Part shown: positions 38,841 through 49,818 of the stretch, one piece after another
Layout: each line of letters opens with the position of its first letter
Numbering within the stretch: the first letter of the stretch is position 1
Origin: Oxytricha trifallax
Taxonomy: Eukaryota > Ciliophora > Spirotrichea > Sporadotrichida > Oxytrichidae
Length of the DNA stretch: 64,000 bases
Assembly: GCA_000711775.1 (NCBI GenBank)
Contig: ARYC01001540.1
Span: 17,310 to 81,309 of the forward strand
Direction: 5' to 3'
Made by a program: the position numbers and the translations under genes
Notes under the pieces: generated by a model
What the model was told of the DNA's origin: nothing
Seen by the model: the letters and a program-made list of their open reading frames with translations, nothing else
Database searches by the model: none

Positions 38841-41160
38841 ATATATATCACATTTTTGTTAAAAACATGTAATATTCTCAAATAATTGTACACTTTATAT
38901 CTATAAAACCCTTTTTTTAGAAATGATTGTATAATTTCAATGTACATTTTTATAACTATTAATGTGTGATTTTATTGTACAATATACAATTGTACAATCA
39001 AATACCATGCATTAAATAAAAATTTTGAAGATCAAATGATATAAATTTATTTTATATTTTCCCAAAGTTAATTACATTTATTTTATTATAATAATACTCT
39101 TTATTATAAAAAAAGTGTTAGAAATTATGATTTTTATAATTATAATTAATAAATTTAATCAGTATTAAAACTACTATAAAATAAAATTAATAATATATTT
39201 TAGGTTTTTATGATTGATTAATCAATAAAACTTATTAATAATAATCAGGGAGATTATTCCAATAATTATAATTTTAGTATTTTTTCCTCTCTAGATGTTG
39301 AATAAGTGTTTTAAAACCTCTTAAACAATGAAGAGCTAGCCTAGAAGGACAAGGCCTATGAATTATATATATATATATATATAATTCACTTTTTTCAAAA
39401 TATATTTTAATTAAAAGAATAAATGTATTTGTAAAAATATAATGCTTTAGTGCAATTTATTTAAGAATAATAAAGTTCGAAAATTAATTAATAATTATTC
39501 ACTAAAATTCAATAATTTATACAATAATTAATAACTATGCAAATTAAATATGCGTAACTTTCGACAAAAGTTTTATTAAAAGCGGGCTATAAAAATAATA
39601 AGCATAATTGGCTAAAAAGAGAAAATTTCTCTATTAAGAAATTATAAAAAAGAATCAGATATTGTAATTAATGAAAATTTCTACATTTTTAAACTTAAAA
39701 ATACATTTCTATTTATTGGGATAAATAAAGCTATTTTCTTATGCATTAAATATAATAATCTTAGATAATATTTATATTTTAAAAAATTAGAAATCTGATC
39801 TATACTTGAGTAAAATTTTTTAAATTAAATCTTAACAAGAAAATTTTAAATAGCCGACTTTTTTTAATTAAAATATTTAAAGAGTTTGCATATAGATATT
39901 TATTGATATTATATTTTGAATGTTATAAAGGCAAAATATTAAGATAATGAAAAATTATAGATAATTAAAGTGTTAATTTTATATTTTAAATAAATGGCAA
40001 AAATATTTTTACAAATAAACATAATTAAAAATAAGAATTTTTTAAATTCTAATTGAATAAAATAAAAATCATCAAAATTGTATTATCTTATAATTAAATT
40101 AATTTAAATTAAAATTCCGATTTAATTATTACCGATATGAATAAACTTTAATAAGAAATTAAATTGATTAACCATTATATTTTTTAAGTTTAAATTTAAA
40201 TATGCAATATTATATTTATCCAGAATTTCCAATAATTCCACGATTTCAAGATCACATTCAAATTAATATTTAATTATTTAATTATAAATTTTTTATCAAA
40301 TCATGGGATCTTTCAGAAGTTTTAATAAAAATATATAGTTTAACTTTCTTAAATAATTTTGATAAAGTATATATAATTGAATATTATTTGATATAATAAT
40401 TTAAGTAGCATTCTAATAATGAACTATAAACTTTATAATAGTATAATTATTTATTTATCTATAAGAAAAGAATTGTCAATTTTTCGAATAAAATAATCTC
40501 AAAAACAAGAAATCATTTATATCAATAATAATTTATTAATATATTTTAATTAATTAAAATAGGAGGAGGAGTTCTTAAAATTGTTTGATAAAAGTAAAAA
40601 AAATAAATATTGTATTTTTAAAAATAAAATGGATTTTATAATAATGAAAAAATGTTGATTATATGAAAAAATTAATCTTAATCTATCATAATATAGAGCT
40701 AATTTAAATTACTTCATATTAATATGACAAATATTCATTTTTTTATCTATCTTTAATATTTATTGAGATAATAAATGAATGTAAATATTTAATATTAAAT
40801 TTTATGATTTTTATTACAATTTATCTTCCCATTTTTATTTTTAAACAATTGAACAAAAAATATTGTTATAAAAGTCTTTTAGTAAATTTGATCAACCTTT
40901 AATTTTATTTTAATAATTTAATGAAAGTTTGCTTGTCATTTTATTAATGTTAAAATCATTTACATTACATCGATATTTACAAAAAATTCATGACTTGAAA
41001 AATTAAAATAGGGAGCAATTTAACTATGGAAAAGATAGCCTTAAAATATAAAATCAACCCTACGATTCTTCTGTGAAAAGAAAATCATTATTTGAAACAT
41101 ATTTGGTGCGCCCAAATCCTAAGGAATATTATATAATATCAATTATTTTTATTAATATAA
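38841..41160. other. Very AT-rich stretch, no gene
   Basis: Over 2.3 kb of low-complexity A/T with short AT microsatellites (e.g. about 39366-39384). No coding or structured repeat signal. Confidence 0.5.
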
Positions 41161-42275
41161 TATTGATAAAATAGATAAAATAGGAAATTTAAGAAATACA
41201 AATAAATGATTTACTTATATATAATTACAACTAGCACATATTAGGAGTATTGCTAAAATTAATTTGATTTAGATTAATATTGATTAAATTTATTATGACA
41301 AAATTTATTTATTTATTAATTAAAAATATATAATTTAGCGTGCAAGTGTGCAAAAGTATAATCAGGCAAAAAGGGGTAGATTATCTGCACACATCTTAAA
41401 TATATATTTAAATATAATAATTAAACTTATTAGAAATGGCATTGCTATCCGGTTGTATATAGAGCTGCCAGCACCCGTAAGAGTACCAATCTCAAGATAA
41501 TTGACTAGATTTTCACCTGCGATGAGTTGATCCTTGGGCAAAGCCACTTTCATGTTAAGGGAAGATTCCTTGACAAGGAGCCCTAAGTACTGCTGATCGA
41601 CGAGATGAACATAGAGAGATTCTTTTCAAAGCACAATGTTCCGGCAATGAAGAAGCTACTACAGGGCAGGGGCTACGCAGTTGATGTGAAATTCGGGGAG
41701 ACATAGGTCAAGTACATAGACTGCTTTACCATCATTACCACTAAAGAACTCCCGTGGAGCAGAATCCTTGCCGAGGAAAGGGATTGCTTCGAGTGGAGGT
41801 GCATCACAGTCACGCCGAGAGTGGAGGGCAAGTCGGGCAAGCTGGCATTCTCATTTGATGCAGTACAGCTGGCAAACTATCTACTAGAGAGATCTTAGGA
41901 TAAAAGTCTATGGAGCGAGGACTCGAATAACAAGCACGCTGGGGATCTTAGTCCTAACAAGATTAGCATGAGAGATACGGATGCAGAAGGTAAAGTCAAG
42001 AAATGAGCCATTTCTAATAAGTTTAATTATTACATTTAAATATATATTTAAGATGTGTGCAGATAATCTACCCCTTTTTGCCTGATTATACTTTTGCACA
42101 CTAAATTATATATTTTTAATTAATAAATAAATTTGGTCATAATAATTTAAATCAATATTAATCTTAATCAAATTAGATTTAGCAATACTCCTAATATGTG
42201 CCAGTTGTAATTATATATAAGTAAATCATGTATTTGTATTTCTTAAATTTCCTATTTTTATCTATTTTATCAATA
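41161..42275. mobile_element. 1.1-kb inverted-repeat element enclosing an SF3 helicase
   Basis: Arms 41161-41447 and 42000-42275 are inverted copies (about 280 bp, roughly 95 percent identical) and begin TATTGATAAAATAGATAAAA. A TA at each border may be the target site. Between them is a 560-bp island much richer in GC than any neighbour, coding for an SF3-type helicase domain. It looks like a foreign replicon remnant captured between inverted repeats, or a small rolling-circle/virus-like element. Confidence 0.7.
41446..42006 (+). pseudogene. SF3 helicase domain with altered P-loop
   Basis: The single frame is open from inside the left arm to TGA 42004-42006. Motifs in order are a P-loop position reading YRAASTRKSTNLKII, Walker B QVLLIDEMN, a B' block LLQGRGYAVDVKFGET, and motif C FTIITTKELPW followed by a CFEWRCITV arginine-finger region. 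This spacing is that of superfamily 3 helicases of CRESS-DNA and parvovirus-like replication proteins and related replicons. Both P-loop glycines read as Arg, so ATP binding is probably lost. No N-terminal HUH nuclease is present. The codon and base composition is unlike the window, suggesting transfer. The exact source family cannot be assigned by eye. Confidence 0.65.
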
Positions 42276-43390
42276 ATAGACTCTTTGTTTTGCTTGTTTA
42301 CATTTTCAATAAAAAGATTACTAAATTTATATTTTGATTTCTTAATAAGTATATTACTTTGTTCACTAATTTTTACTTATTTTTAGGCTTTGAGACCTTC
42401 GTTTACTAAAGTTTTTTCTATTATAGCAAAATAAAAATTAATTTTATATTTTTCTTTAAGATTAGACAATTTATATAATTTTTTCTTGCAAATATATTCA
42501 AAAAATATTATAAATTGGAAAAAAATTTACTAAATTTACTAAAAATATTTAAGCAAATTATCATTTAAGATTGTCTAAAATAAATTATTCCAGATTCTTG
42601 TAATTTATTAATTAACAATAGGAAGATAATTATTTGCTCTTTATTAAAAATAATTTCGAAAGTATAATGAATTTAGTGTTAATCTATGCTTTTAATAAAA
42701 ATAATTTATTTCATAATATAACGAGCAAAAAGAACCATCACAATAATAAAAGATTAAATCATCCCATCACATTAGCGAAGATTTTTAAATCAATATTATT
42801 TAAAATATTATGCCATAAAAATTAACTATTATAGATATTTGTGTGAATATTTTTTAAGCATATTTTTATAATGATTTTGTTTTTTTTAAATATACATTTA
42901 ATTATTAAAATTTTATTATTAATCTAAATTTTATGATTTTGATGATGATGATGATGATGATGATTTTTCTGAAAATCTAAATTTAACAATCAATAAACTT
43001 CAATATTAATTAGAGAGAAATAATACTATTCATAATTGTAAATAATATTTTATGTATTTAAATAAATACTCTACTTGTTGAAGAAGATAAATAGCTTTCA
43101 CGCAAAAATTCACCCAAGAAAGGATACTTATAATTATTAAAATTATTTTTATATTGAATATTATTAATCTATTAAGTTTTAATGTTATAATGAAATTATT
43201 TTATTGTTAAATCTTAATTTAATCTTAGAAAATTATTATTGATATTCGACTATTCTTATATATTATGTCTTAATCGTAAAAAAAGATTTTAATTCAATTT
43301 AATTATAAATAAAGCTTAAAGTTAAAATAAGAATTTATTTAATAAATTGGTGATGATTAATGATTAAAATAAAAATCAATTTAACATATC
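42276..43390. other. AT-rich stretch with a (GAT)n microsatellite
   Basis: No gene. A pure GAT trinucleotide repeat of about eight units lies at 42941-42964. Confidence 0.5.
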
Positions 43391-46300
43391 CCTGTTTAAT
43401 ACTAAAAGCAAACCAACAATCTTAGTCTTGACGTAGATGTCTTTGAGTGAGTTGACGTGGCAAATTCTGTGACGTAGCAGTCAAAACCTCAAAACCCCTT
43501 AGTGAGGTTTATAAGTGCTTTGATTAGTAGGGTAAAGTTGGGGTTTTATTAGGGTTAGTAGAGAAATTAGGCCAGTTTGCAAAATGAGAAATAGAAATTA
43601 GCGATTTTTGGGGTCTATTTATGATGAGAAATATTTAGATTTACTGCTTAAGCTTAGGTATGGTGCGAGTATTAATATAGACTAACTCAAACCAGTTATG
43701 AATTATGCTGCTATAGCAAAGCTCCTGCGCAAGAGTGCCTCAACAGTTAGGTATCATTGCTTGTTAGCTGTTTAGCATTTCAATTCTGGTTCTTGATAAC
43801 ATCCTGTAAGAAAATAAAAGTTCTCTTAGCAGCATATTGAATATCTCTGCGATTCTAAGACTCTAAAGTATTGGGCACATTTCCCACTTGACTAGTGAGC
43901 TGTGATGTTTCATCGTAAGTTTCCTAACATGCGTATCTCACCATAGACTATCGCAAATATTTATTGAAGGAATGGTATTACCTTCAAGACTGTCAATAGA
44001 GTGAAGAGAGTGATTGACTTTACTCTGCCATTTTATAGTAATAATTTAAACTATATATATGATTAAATGCAGAGGTCTGTTGATAATAACATTAAGTTCA
44101 TACACGCTGATGAAGCTGTGTTTACGTTCAACACCTTTATTAATAAGTCTTGGTACAAAAAGTACGATAATATAGAAGTGTATGACTAAAAGGTTAAGGT
44201 TGTCACTCACGCAATTTTGGCTGGTATCAGTGAAGATTCAGGCTTAGAAACTTATGTTATTCATCCTCGCTCTATTAAGCGAGAGCAGTATATAGAGTTC
44301 TTACATAAGCTAAGAGATAAGTACAACGATCAAGAGATCATCCTGTTTGTTGATAACCTCTCAGTTCATAAGACTAAGGAATCTAAGAAAGCTTATGAAG
44401 AATTAAAGATAACTCCTGTGTATAACGTTCCTTACAGTCCTCAATTTAATGGAATCGAATTCTATTGGAGTTAGATTAAGACTCACTACAAGAAACTCTT
44501 GCTGTATCACCTAATGCATGATCTACCAATCGACACAGTAGACTTAATACAGAGTAGTTGCAAGAGAGTGGGTAAAGACTAGACTACGATATGTGCAAGG
44601 AAAGGAAGAATGAATGTTTATTAATAAGTGTTAGACTTAAATGAATGAATTATTTCACATATCAAACGAACTCTTAAATGGATTCGGCTTCTCTTTCTTT
44701 TCTTCCTCTGGTGCTTTACTAGGACCCATGTTTCTTCTCTTTGTACCAGCACCAGCATCTATGTTCATTTCATCAGACTTTTAAACTTCATTATAAAGTC
44801 TCTTGCTAACTTAATGAATGGTTTGAGACTTTCTCTCTCTGTGAACCTTTGCATTCTCTTTCATTAGAAATATACCAGTTCCAGGTTTCCCTAAAAAGTT
44901 ATAAATCAAAGCTTACTAGAGAGATAAGGATGCTTCTTAAGCTCTGCTAGCCACGTCTCGCTTATTAGTATTCCTTGCTTCTTTTAATCTTCAGGAGAAA
45001 TAGAGTAGCGTTTCTTATGAGCTTCTTCTATAATTTCTCTCAAATAATCCTCTTTGATTGTACCAAGAACACCAAAGAAGAAGTTTCTTTCAGGCAATTT
45101 ATTTGAGAGTTACTTCTTGCTAGGAAGGTAAATAACCACTTCATCATCTTTCATTGCATCCTCGTAGAGATTTGTGACTGAAATCTCTGGGTAGTTAGGT
45201 ATTTCAATCAGTTTGATTTCTATGTTTTTAAAAGCTTTCTTCTCCTCGCAGAGTATTGCTTTTAAGAATGATATTTTAGTACCTTCCATCGTTGGAAGGA
45301 ATAGACCAACTGTATACATCGTTGATTAACATCAATTTATTTACCATGCTAAGTAAGGTATCGATAGAGATCCTCCTTGCTTCTGAATCTTGAGATCATT
45401 TCTTGAGCCTCAACCCTTTTCATTTGTTCATTGAATGATTCCATCTTTGTTCCTCTTCCTATTAATGAATTTCAAGTTTTAATTTATAGACTTCTGGATC
45501 CTATCCTTTAAAATCTTACTATTAAATATGGGCATCTTATAGGAGGTCAACCCTGTAAAGATACGTGGAGAAGGTTCGCAGAAGCTGTAACAAACTTCAG
45601 AGATGGAGCTCCATTTTTATCAATTTAATTCCATTAAATTAGTACTAAATTTGTTTAAATTTAATTAGTACCGGTACTAAATTCGTTTAAGTTTAATTGG
45701 TACCAATTTAATAGTACCAAAACTTAATTAGTACCTAGTTTTAATCCAGTGAGGTTTTAATGGAAAAGTTCCAATCTGGTTCAAAACTTAATTGGTACCA
45801 GTACCAACCTGAACTTTATCTGAGTTGGTACCAGAATCAAAATTATTAAGTGAAAAATTACAAAAATTATAGTTATAAACTGAGTAGAAATATGAAGTCT
45901 TAGAGCTGAGATCAAACCATCATTAATGCTGTAGCAACTCCTATATAGTCCAGCTATAGCTATAGAGGTTTTAAGAACTTTATAATAGAAATTTAAATTT
46001 GAATTTAAACATGGCGGTCAACTTAAATCGTAGAGCGGCACTTTTAGGAGCAGGTCAATCAATGCTTAACTTTGGTTCAACCAAGAAACAAGAAGTTATA
46101 TATATTGAGAGGGAGGCAGAGCTAAGAGCTCTTGAATTTGAAGCACAGGTTTTTATTATATAGGTTTAAAACATGAAACAGAAAGCTGAAATAGAAGTTT
46201 AAACATTAATAAAAGATGTTGAGGAAGAAAAGGAACAGCTTCAGATTTAAAGGATTAAAACTTTTGAATGCTAAGACTGCTAAAATTTTTTCTCTACTGA

Positions 46301-48073
46301 TTCCAGTTTGAAGAGACATATGAAAGAGGTTCACTCTGGGAAAGCTAAGGTGTATTTTAAGCATGATAAGGTCGATGGCAGGTACTAGTGCACGACTTGT
46401 GAGAAGTCTTATACTCACTCAGCTAAAGTTAAGAAACATATGCAGAAGCATCACCTAAGTGAGTTCTTGATTTAAGATAAAGAGACTTAGAAATTAGTGC
46501 CCGCTAAAAGAAAATCTAATAATCTTGAGACTTAAAAAGAACAACAGGAGAAGCTCAAGAGGCAGAAGCGAATAGAATTAATGAATCAACCTGCTGGTAA
46601 TGTCTTTTTAGCATGCTTTTAAGAGAGAGCCATGTATATTCCTGCACTAAATGCAGTAGACCTTAGCAGTTGTATTGAAAACTACTTACATATAAACGTA
46701 CCTGCTAAAGCAAAACTCATAGTGGTTGATGACTATGCCTACAAGGTATATCCTTTCAGCTATCTCCTTAAAAACGAGCAGTATCAAAATGAGTTTGCTA
46801 ACGAATATATTGTACTTAGAGAGGCTTAGAAAAAAGATTGCAAGAATTTGCTCAAGCTAGATGGTGTTATTTTAGGGTTTGGTTTCATCGCACTAAGGCT
46901 AAAAAAGTTTGAAATGACTCTCCGAGATTATCTATATTAAAACAGATACCCAGATGACTTGAATGATATTCTATCTAATATGATAAAGGGTGTTTAGGAA
47001 CTTCACGAGCTTGGATACGTTCATAGAGATTTGAAGCCTGAAAATGTTATGCTAAACCTTTGCCCTTTAGAAGTAGTTGTAATCGATTTTAATAGAGCCT
47101 TAAGATAAGAGATTGTAACCTTAGCAAAGGTTCTTGGTACTCCAGGTTACTTCCCAATCAGAGAGAAATGGACTAATGGCTCTATTTAGTGGGATGTTTG
47201 GGCAGTAGCTGCAATAATTTTAGAGTGCGATATGGAAAGCATGACTTACATTAATACAAAATATGAAAAATAATCAATAAATCTAGCTGAGAAGCACATA
47301 AAACAAGATGATGTATGCTAAGAAATAAAGAAGATTGTAGAGAAGATAATAGTAAGAGCTCCAGCATATCCAAGACAATCCTTAGACGATATGCTCGAAC
47401 CACTAAAGAAAGCGAGATTCAAGAGATACAACAAAGACAAGCAAGTAAAATTCGTGTGATATAATTAAACTAATACTCATTAAATACATATTAAAGTCTC
47501 ATTAAACTTGCGTTTTCTCTACTAACCCTAATAAAACCCCAACTTTACCCTACTAATCAAAGCACTTATAAACCTCACTAAGGGGTTTTGGGGTTTTGAG
47601 TCATGAAGTATAAAACTACGAAAAAGCAAATCTAGCTATTACCTAGTATCCTCATAAAATCTAGATTTCGATAGCATAATATGGACAACTGAGCTCGTAG
47701 GATTCAACTAGATTGACAGAAGTTCGAGAGAAATGCTTACCGGTCCCATCGCTGCTGGTAAACCTAATCCTTGTCTTTTCGCTGTGGTAGCTTCAGCTCC
47801 CTTACCCAGAGTGGGAGAAAATTCCTGATAGTTAGCTTCGATGGTTTTCGTCTTCTCACTTTTGAAGGCATAGCGTACCTTTATCCAGCTCCCTAATACC
47901 TAGGAAGCTGAACTCAAGCCAGGAAAGCTCATCTGTACAGGGAAATTCTTATGTCCAAGCCCACTCGAGGAGTGTAGTAGCTGATAGATTGAACCCCGCC
48001 GACTGGCTCCTAATGCGTTGCGCCCAGCAACCCCTGCTTGCCCTTGGTGGTAGGCCTTAGTGTAGTAAAAAGC
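43390..48073 (-). CDS. GC-rich ORF split by the TBE insertion
   Basis: The minus-strand frame is open from 48073 to 47602 (includes YHQGQAGVAGRNALG and EFSPTLGKGAEATTAKRQG). If the TBE and one AGT copy are removed it continues without a stop through 43478-43390 (CYVTEFATSTHSKTSTS). The island is close to 45 percent GC against an AT-rich background, which fits an MDS. The product is not recognised. With TGA as the only stop, open frames of this length can arise by chance, so confidence is limited. Confidence 0.4.
43482..43566 (+). repeat. TBE left terminal inverted repeat
   Basis: 85 bp, paired with 47514-47598. One difference, CCTC for CCCC in the telomere-like tip. Confidence 0.95.
43584..44648 (+). 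pseudogene. TBE transposase, three in-frame TGAs
   Basis: A single frame without any frameshift from ATG 43584 to TGA 44646-44648 (354 codons). DDE residues lie in KFIHADEAVFTF, IILFVDNLSVHKTK and SPQFNGIEFYWSQ, with the 34-residue spacing of the Tc1/IS630/TBE group. Three internal TGAs (43794, 43896, 43965) all fall in the N-terminal DNA-binding part. Their contexts (SGS-stop, LDQ-stop-AVMFHRKFP, NIY-stop-RNGITFK) suggest former Arg codons, i.e. CGA to TGA. The catalytic domain is otherwise intact. Convergent with the 22-kDa gene, 6 bp apart. Confidence 0.95.
44655..45444 (-). CDS. TBE 22-kDa protein with two short introns
   Basis: ATG 45442-45444 (MESFNEQMKRVEAQEM) to TGA 44655-44657. Two GT-AG introns must be removed: 45310-45344 (35 nt) and 44891-44916 (26 nt). 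The joins read LTQH-VGLFLPTMEGTK and HPYLSR-KPGTGIFLMKEN. After splicing there is no internal stop, giving about 240 residues with a charged C-terminus. The function is unknown, but the protein is shared by all four transposon groups of this window. Confidence 0.92.
45445..46010. promoter_or_regulatory. TBE divergent intergenic region with repeated GGTACC-type motif
   Basis: Lies between the 22-kDa (-) and kinase (+) starts. Between 45620 and 45835 the motif TTAATT(A/G)GTACC and its inverted or half forms occur about eight times. Likely bidirectional promoter sequence or a binding array; inference from position and repetition only. Confidence 0.45.
46011..47459 (+). CDS. TBE zinc-finger/protein-kinase gene (57-kDa ORF)
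   Basis: Intact frame of 482 codons from ATG 46011 to TGA 47457-47459. A coiled-coil-like N-terminus is followed by two C2H2 fingers near residues 84-107 (CQDCQNFFSTDSSLKRHMK) and 124-147 (YQCTTCEKSYTHSAKVKKHM), a linker and a kinase-like domain. The catalytic loop is YVHRDLKPENVML. The metal-binding motif reads VVIDFNRA instead of DFG, and TPGYF and QWDVWAVAAI follow. The glycine loop is not evident. The domain combination is that described for the TBE 57-kDa ORF. The DFN motif, also in the copy at 63 kb, may mean altered metal binding. Confidence 0.95.
47514..47598 (-). repeat. TBE right terminal inverted repeat
   Basis: 85 bp, ends GGGGTTTTGGGGTTTTG, followed by the AGT duplication. Confidence 0.95.
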
Positions 48074-49398
48074 TCAATCAGAAAGACCTAAGTGAGATTA
48101 GTACCTCACCTAGCAATCAACTCTCTAATTTAATAATTACTTGATAAATTAATCTTAATATTAATTAAATAAAATAGATTTTTCTTATGAAAAATTTAGT
48201 ATTATATTTAAAGAAAAAGGTTTTTATTTAAAATATATAAATAAAGGAAGGGTCTTTATGTTAATTTGAGTAGTTAAAGAAGTAGACTTATAATAAATGC
48301 AAAATTAATATTAATTTCAATAGATGCCTTAATACTGTTTAAAAAAAGTTTAAATTAAAATTTCATAAAATATTAATAATTATTACAAAAAGTAATAAAC
48401 AATAAAACAATAATATTTTCTTAATTAAAAAGAAAATGAATGTAAATTTAATAAATGATGCAATTTATAATTTATCTGTAAGTAAATTTTCAAATATATA
48501 ATAAGATTTCTAAACATAGATTAACTATTTAAGATTACTAATCATGAATAAATTATAAATTGATTTACTTGGAAGTTTAGATAAAGATTTTTAAATAAAT
48601 CGGTATCTCCTGTTTTATAAACTGAGAAATCTAAAAAAAAAATATTTACTTGGCTTTTATGTCAAATAAAAAATTATTAGAATTTTTTATATTCAGGGTT
48701 CCGAAATAACTAAGATAGTAAAATATAATAAAATTAATCAGTATAAGGTCATCAGGACGAAGCATATATTAATTTGGAAAGAGTTTCTTGCCCATAAAAA
48801 TAAGTAGTTTTTTGAAATTTGTATGGATCTTTATCATCATTTATTTGCAATTTTTACTTATTTAAGATCCATTAACTCCCACATTGATAAAAATTAGAAT
48901 GTTTAATGAAAATCACATTATATATTTTTTCACCCCAAAGTACCCCATCCCCCTAGCCCCTAAACCTAGGTACCTCCCCCCACCCTTCTCCCACCTCAAA
49001 AATAAAGACCCCCTAAATACCCACTTTAAATGAAAATCTTATTCTCAATGTCTGAATCGACTAACTTCATGACGTCTCACTCTAATTACAATATTTACTC
49101 ATAAAAGGACATAAATTTTTTAAAAAATTTTACCTAAAATTTTAACTGCTATTTTGATGTTATTTTTTATTTTTCGAAACTCCCATTACGCCCATCAACT
49201 AATCAAGAGATATTCTCAAATATAAAAATAAATTTCAATTGATTTTAGATTATCTAAACCTTTTGCAGATTTATTAATACAAAGCTATGCACATAGAAAA
49301 TTAAAAAATCTTTTTCAACCTAAATCATCTTCATTGGATTTTTATAAAAATATTAAAATAAGTAAATTTTTCAATATATCATTTACTGTCTTGAATTA
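48074..49398. other. AT-rich stretch with a C-rich tract
   Basis: No gene. At about 48934-49020 the + strand is C-rich with at least seven runs of three to six C and almost no G, so the minus strand could form G-quadruplexes. Confidence 0.5.
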
Positions 49399-49406
49399 AA
49401 ATTATT

Positions 49407-49810
49407 GGGGGGGGGGGGGAAGTTTCCTGCCCCAACATTAAATTTTATGTTTTTTGAAATAATTTTAATAGAAACAATAAATTTCAATTTCAATTACCAT
49501 AATCATGTACTATACATCATTTATTATTATATAATTTTCAAGGTACATAATTATTCTTTATCAAATTATATATTATTAACAAGGCTAAAATAAGTGTTTT
49601 TTATTAATAATTAATGTAATTTTCATTAAATTTTAAATTCATTATCAAGGTAGAAATGATATTTGAAAGCTAAATTTTAAAAAAAACTACATCATAATTG
49701 ATGATAAAGATTCTTTGAAAATTATAAAAATTACATATTTTTATGTATGGGGCAGGAAACTACCGAAGGGAGCAGGAAACTACCTTTTTGGGGGCAGGAA
49801 ACTTCCCCCC
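49407..49810. mobile_element. 404-bp MITE with poly-G ends and 8-bp TSD
   Basis: Begins with 13 G then AAGTTTCCTGCCCC, and ends with the inverted complement. The duplication AAATTATT is exact at 49399-49406 and 49811-49818. Two extra GCAGGAAACTACC copies sit near the right end, like subterminal binding sites. No coding capacity. Confidence 0.9.
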
Positions 49811-49818
49811 AAATTATT

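Larger units (their letters stand above)
43482..47598 (+). mobile_element. TBE: Complete TBE transposon (4,117 bp)
   Basis: Left end CAAAACCTCAAAACCCC, right end the inverted complement CAAAACCCCAAAACCCC. Inverted repeats are about 85 bp with one mismatch. The target duplication AGT at 43479-43481 and 47599-47601 fits the ANT rule of TBE1. Three genes are in the known TBE order: transposase (+), 22-kDa (-), zinc-finger/kinase (+). Length matches the 4.1 kb of described TBEs. The telomere-like ends are the family hallmark. Confidence 0.97.

Noticed and set aside
41362..42099. Two similar minus-strand ORFs flanking the SF3 island
   Set aside because: They read across the inverted-repeat arms and shadow the helicase frame; no independent coding signal.
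43429..43475. Three TGACGT sites left of the TBE
   Set aside because: CRE-like hexamers in a possible coding sequence; no reason to call regulation.
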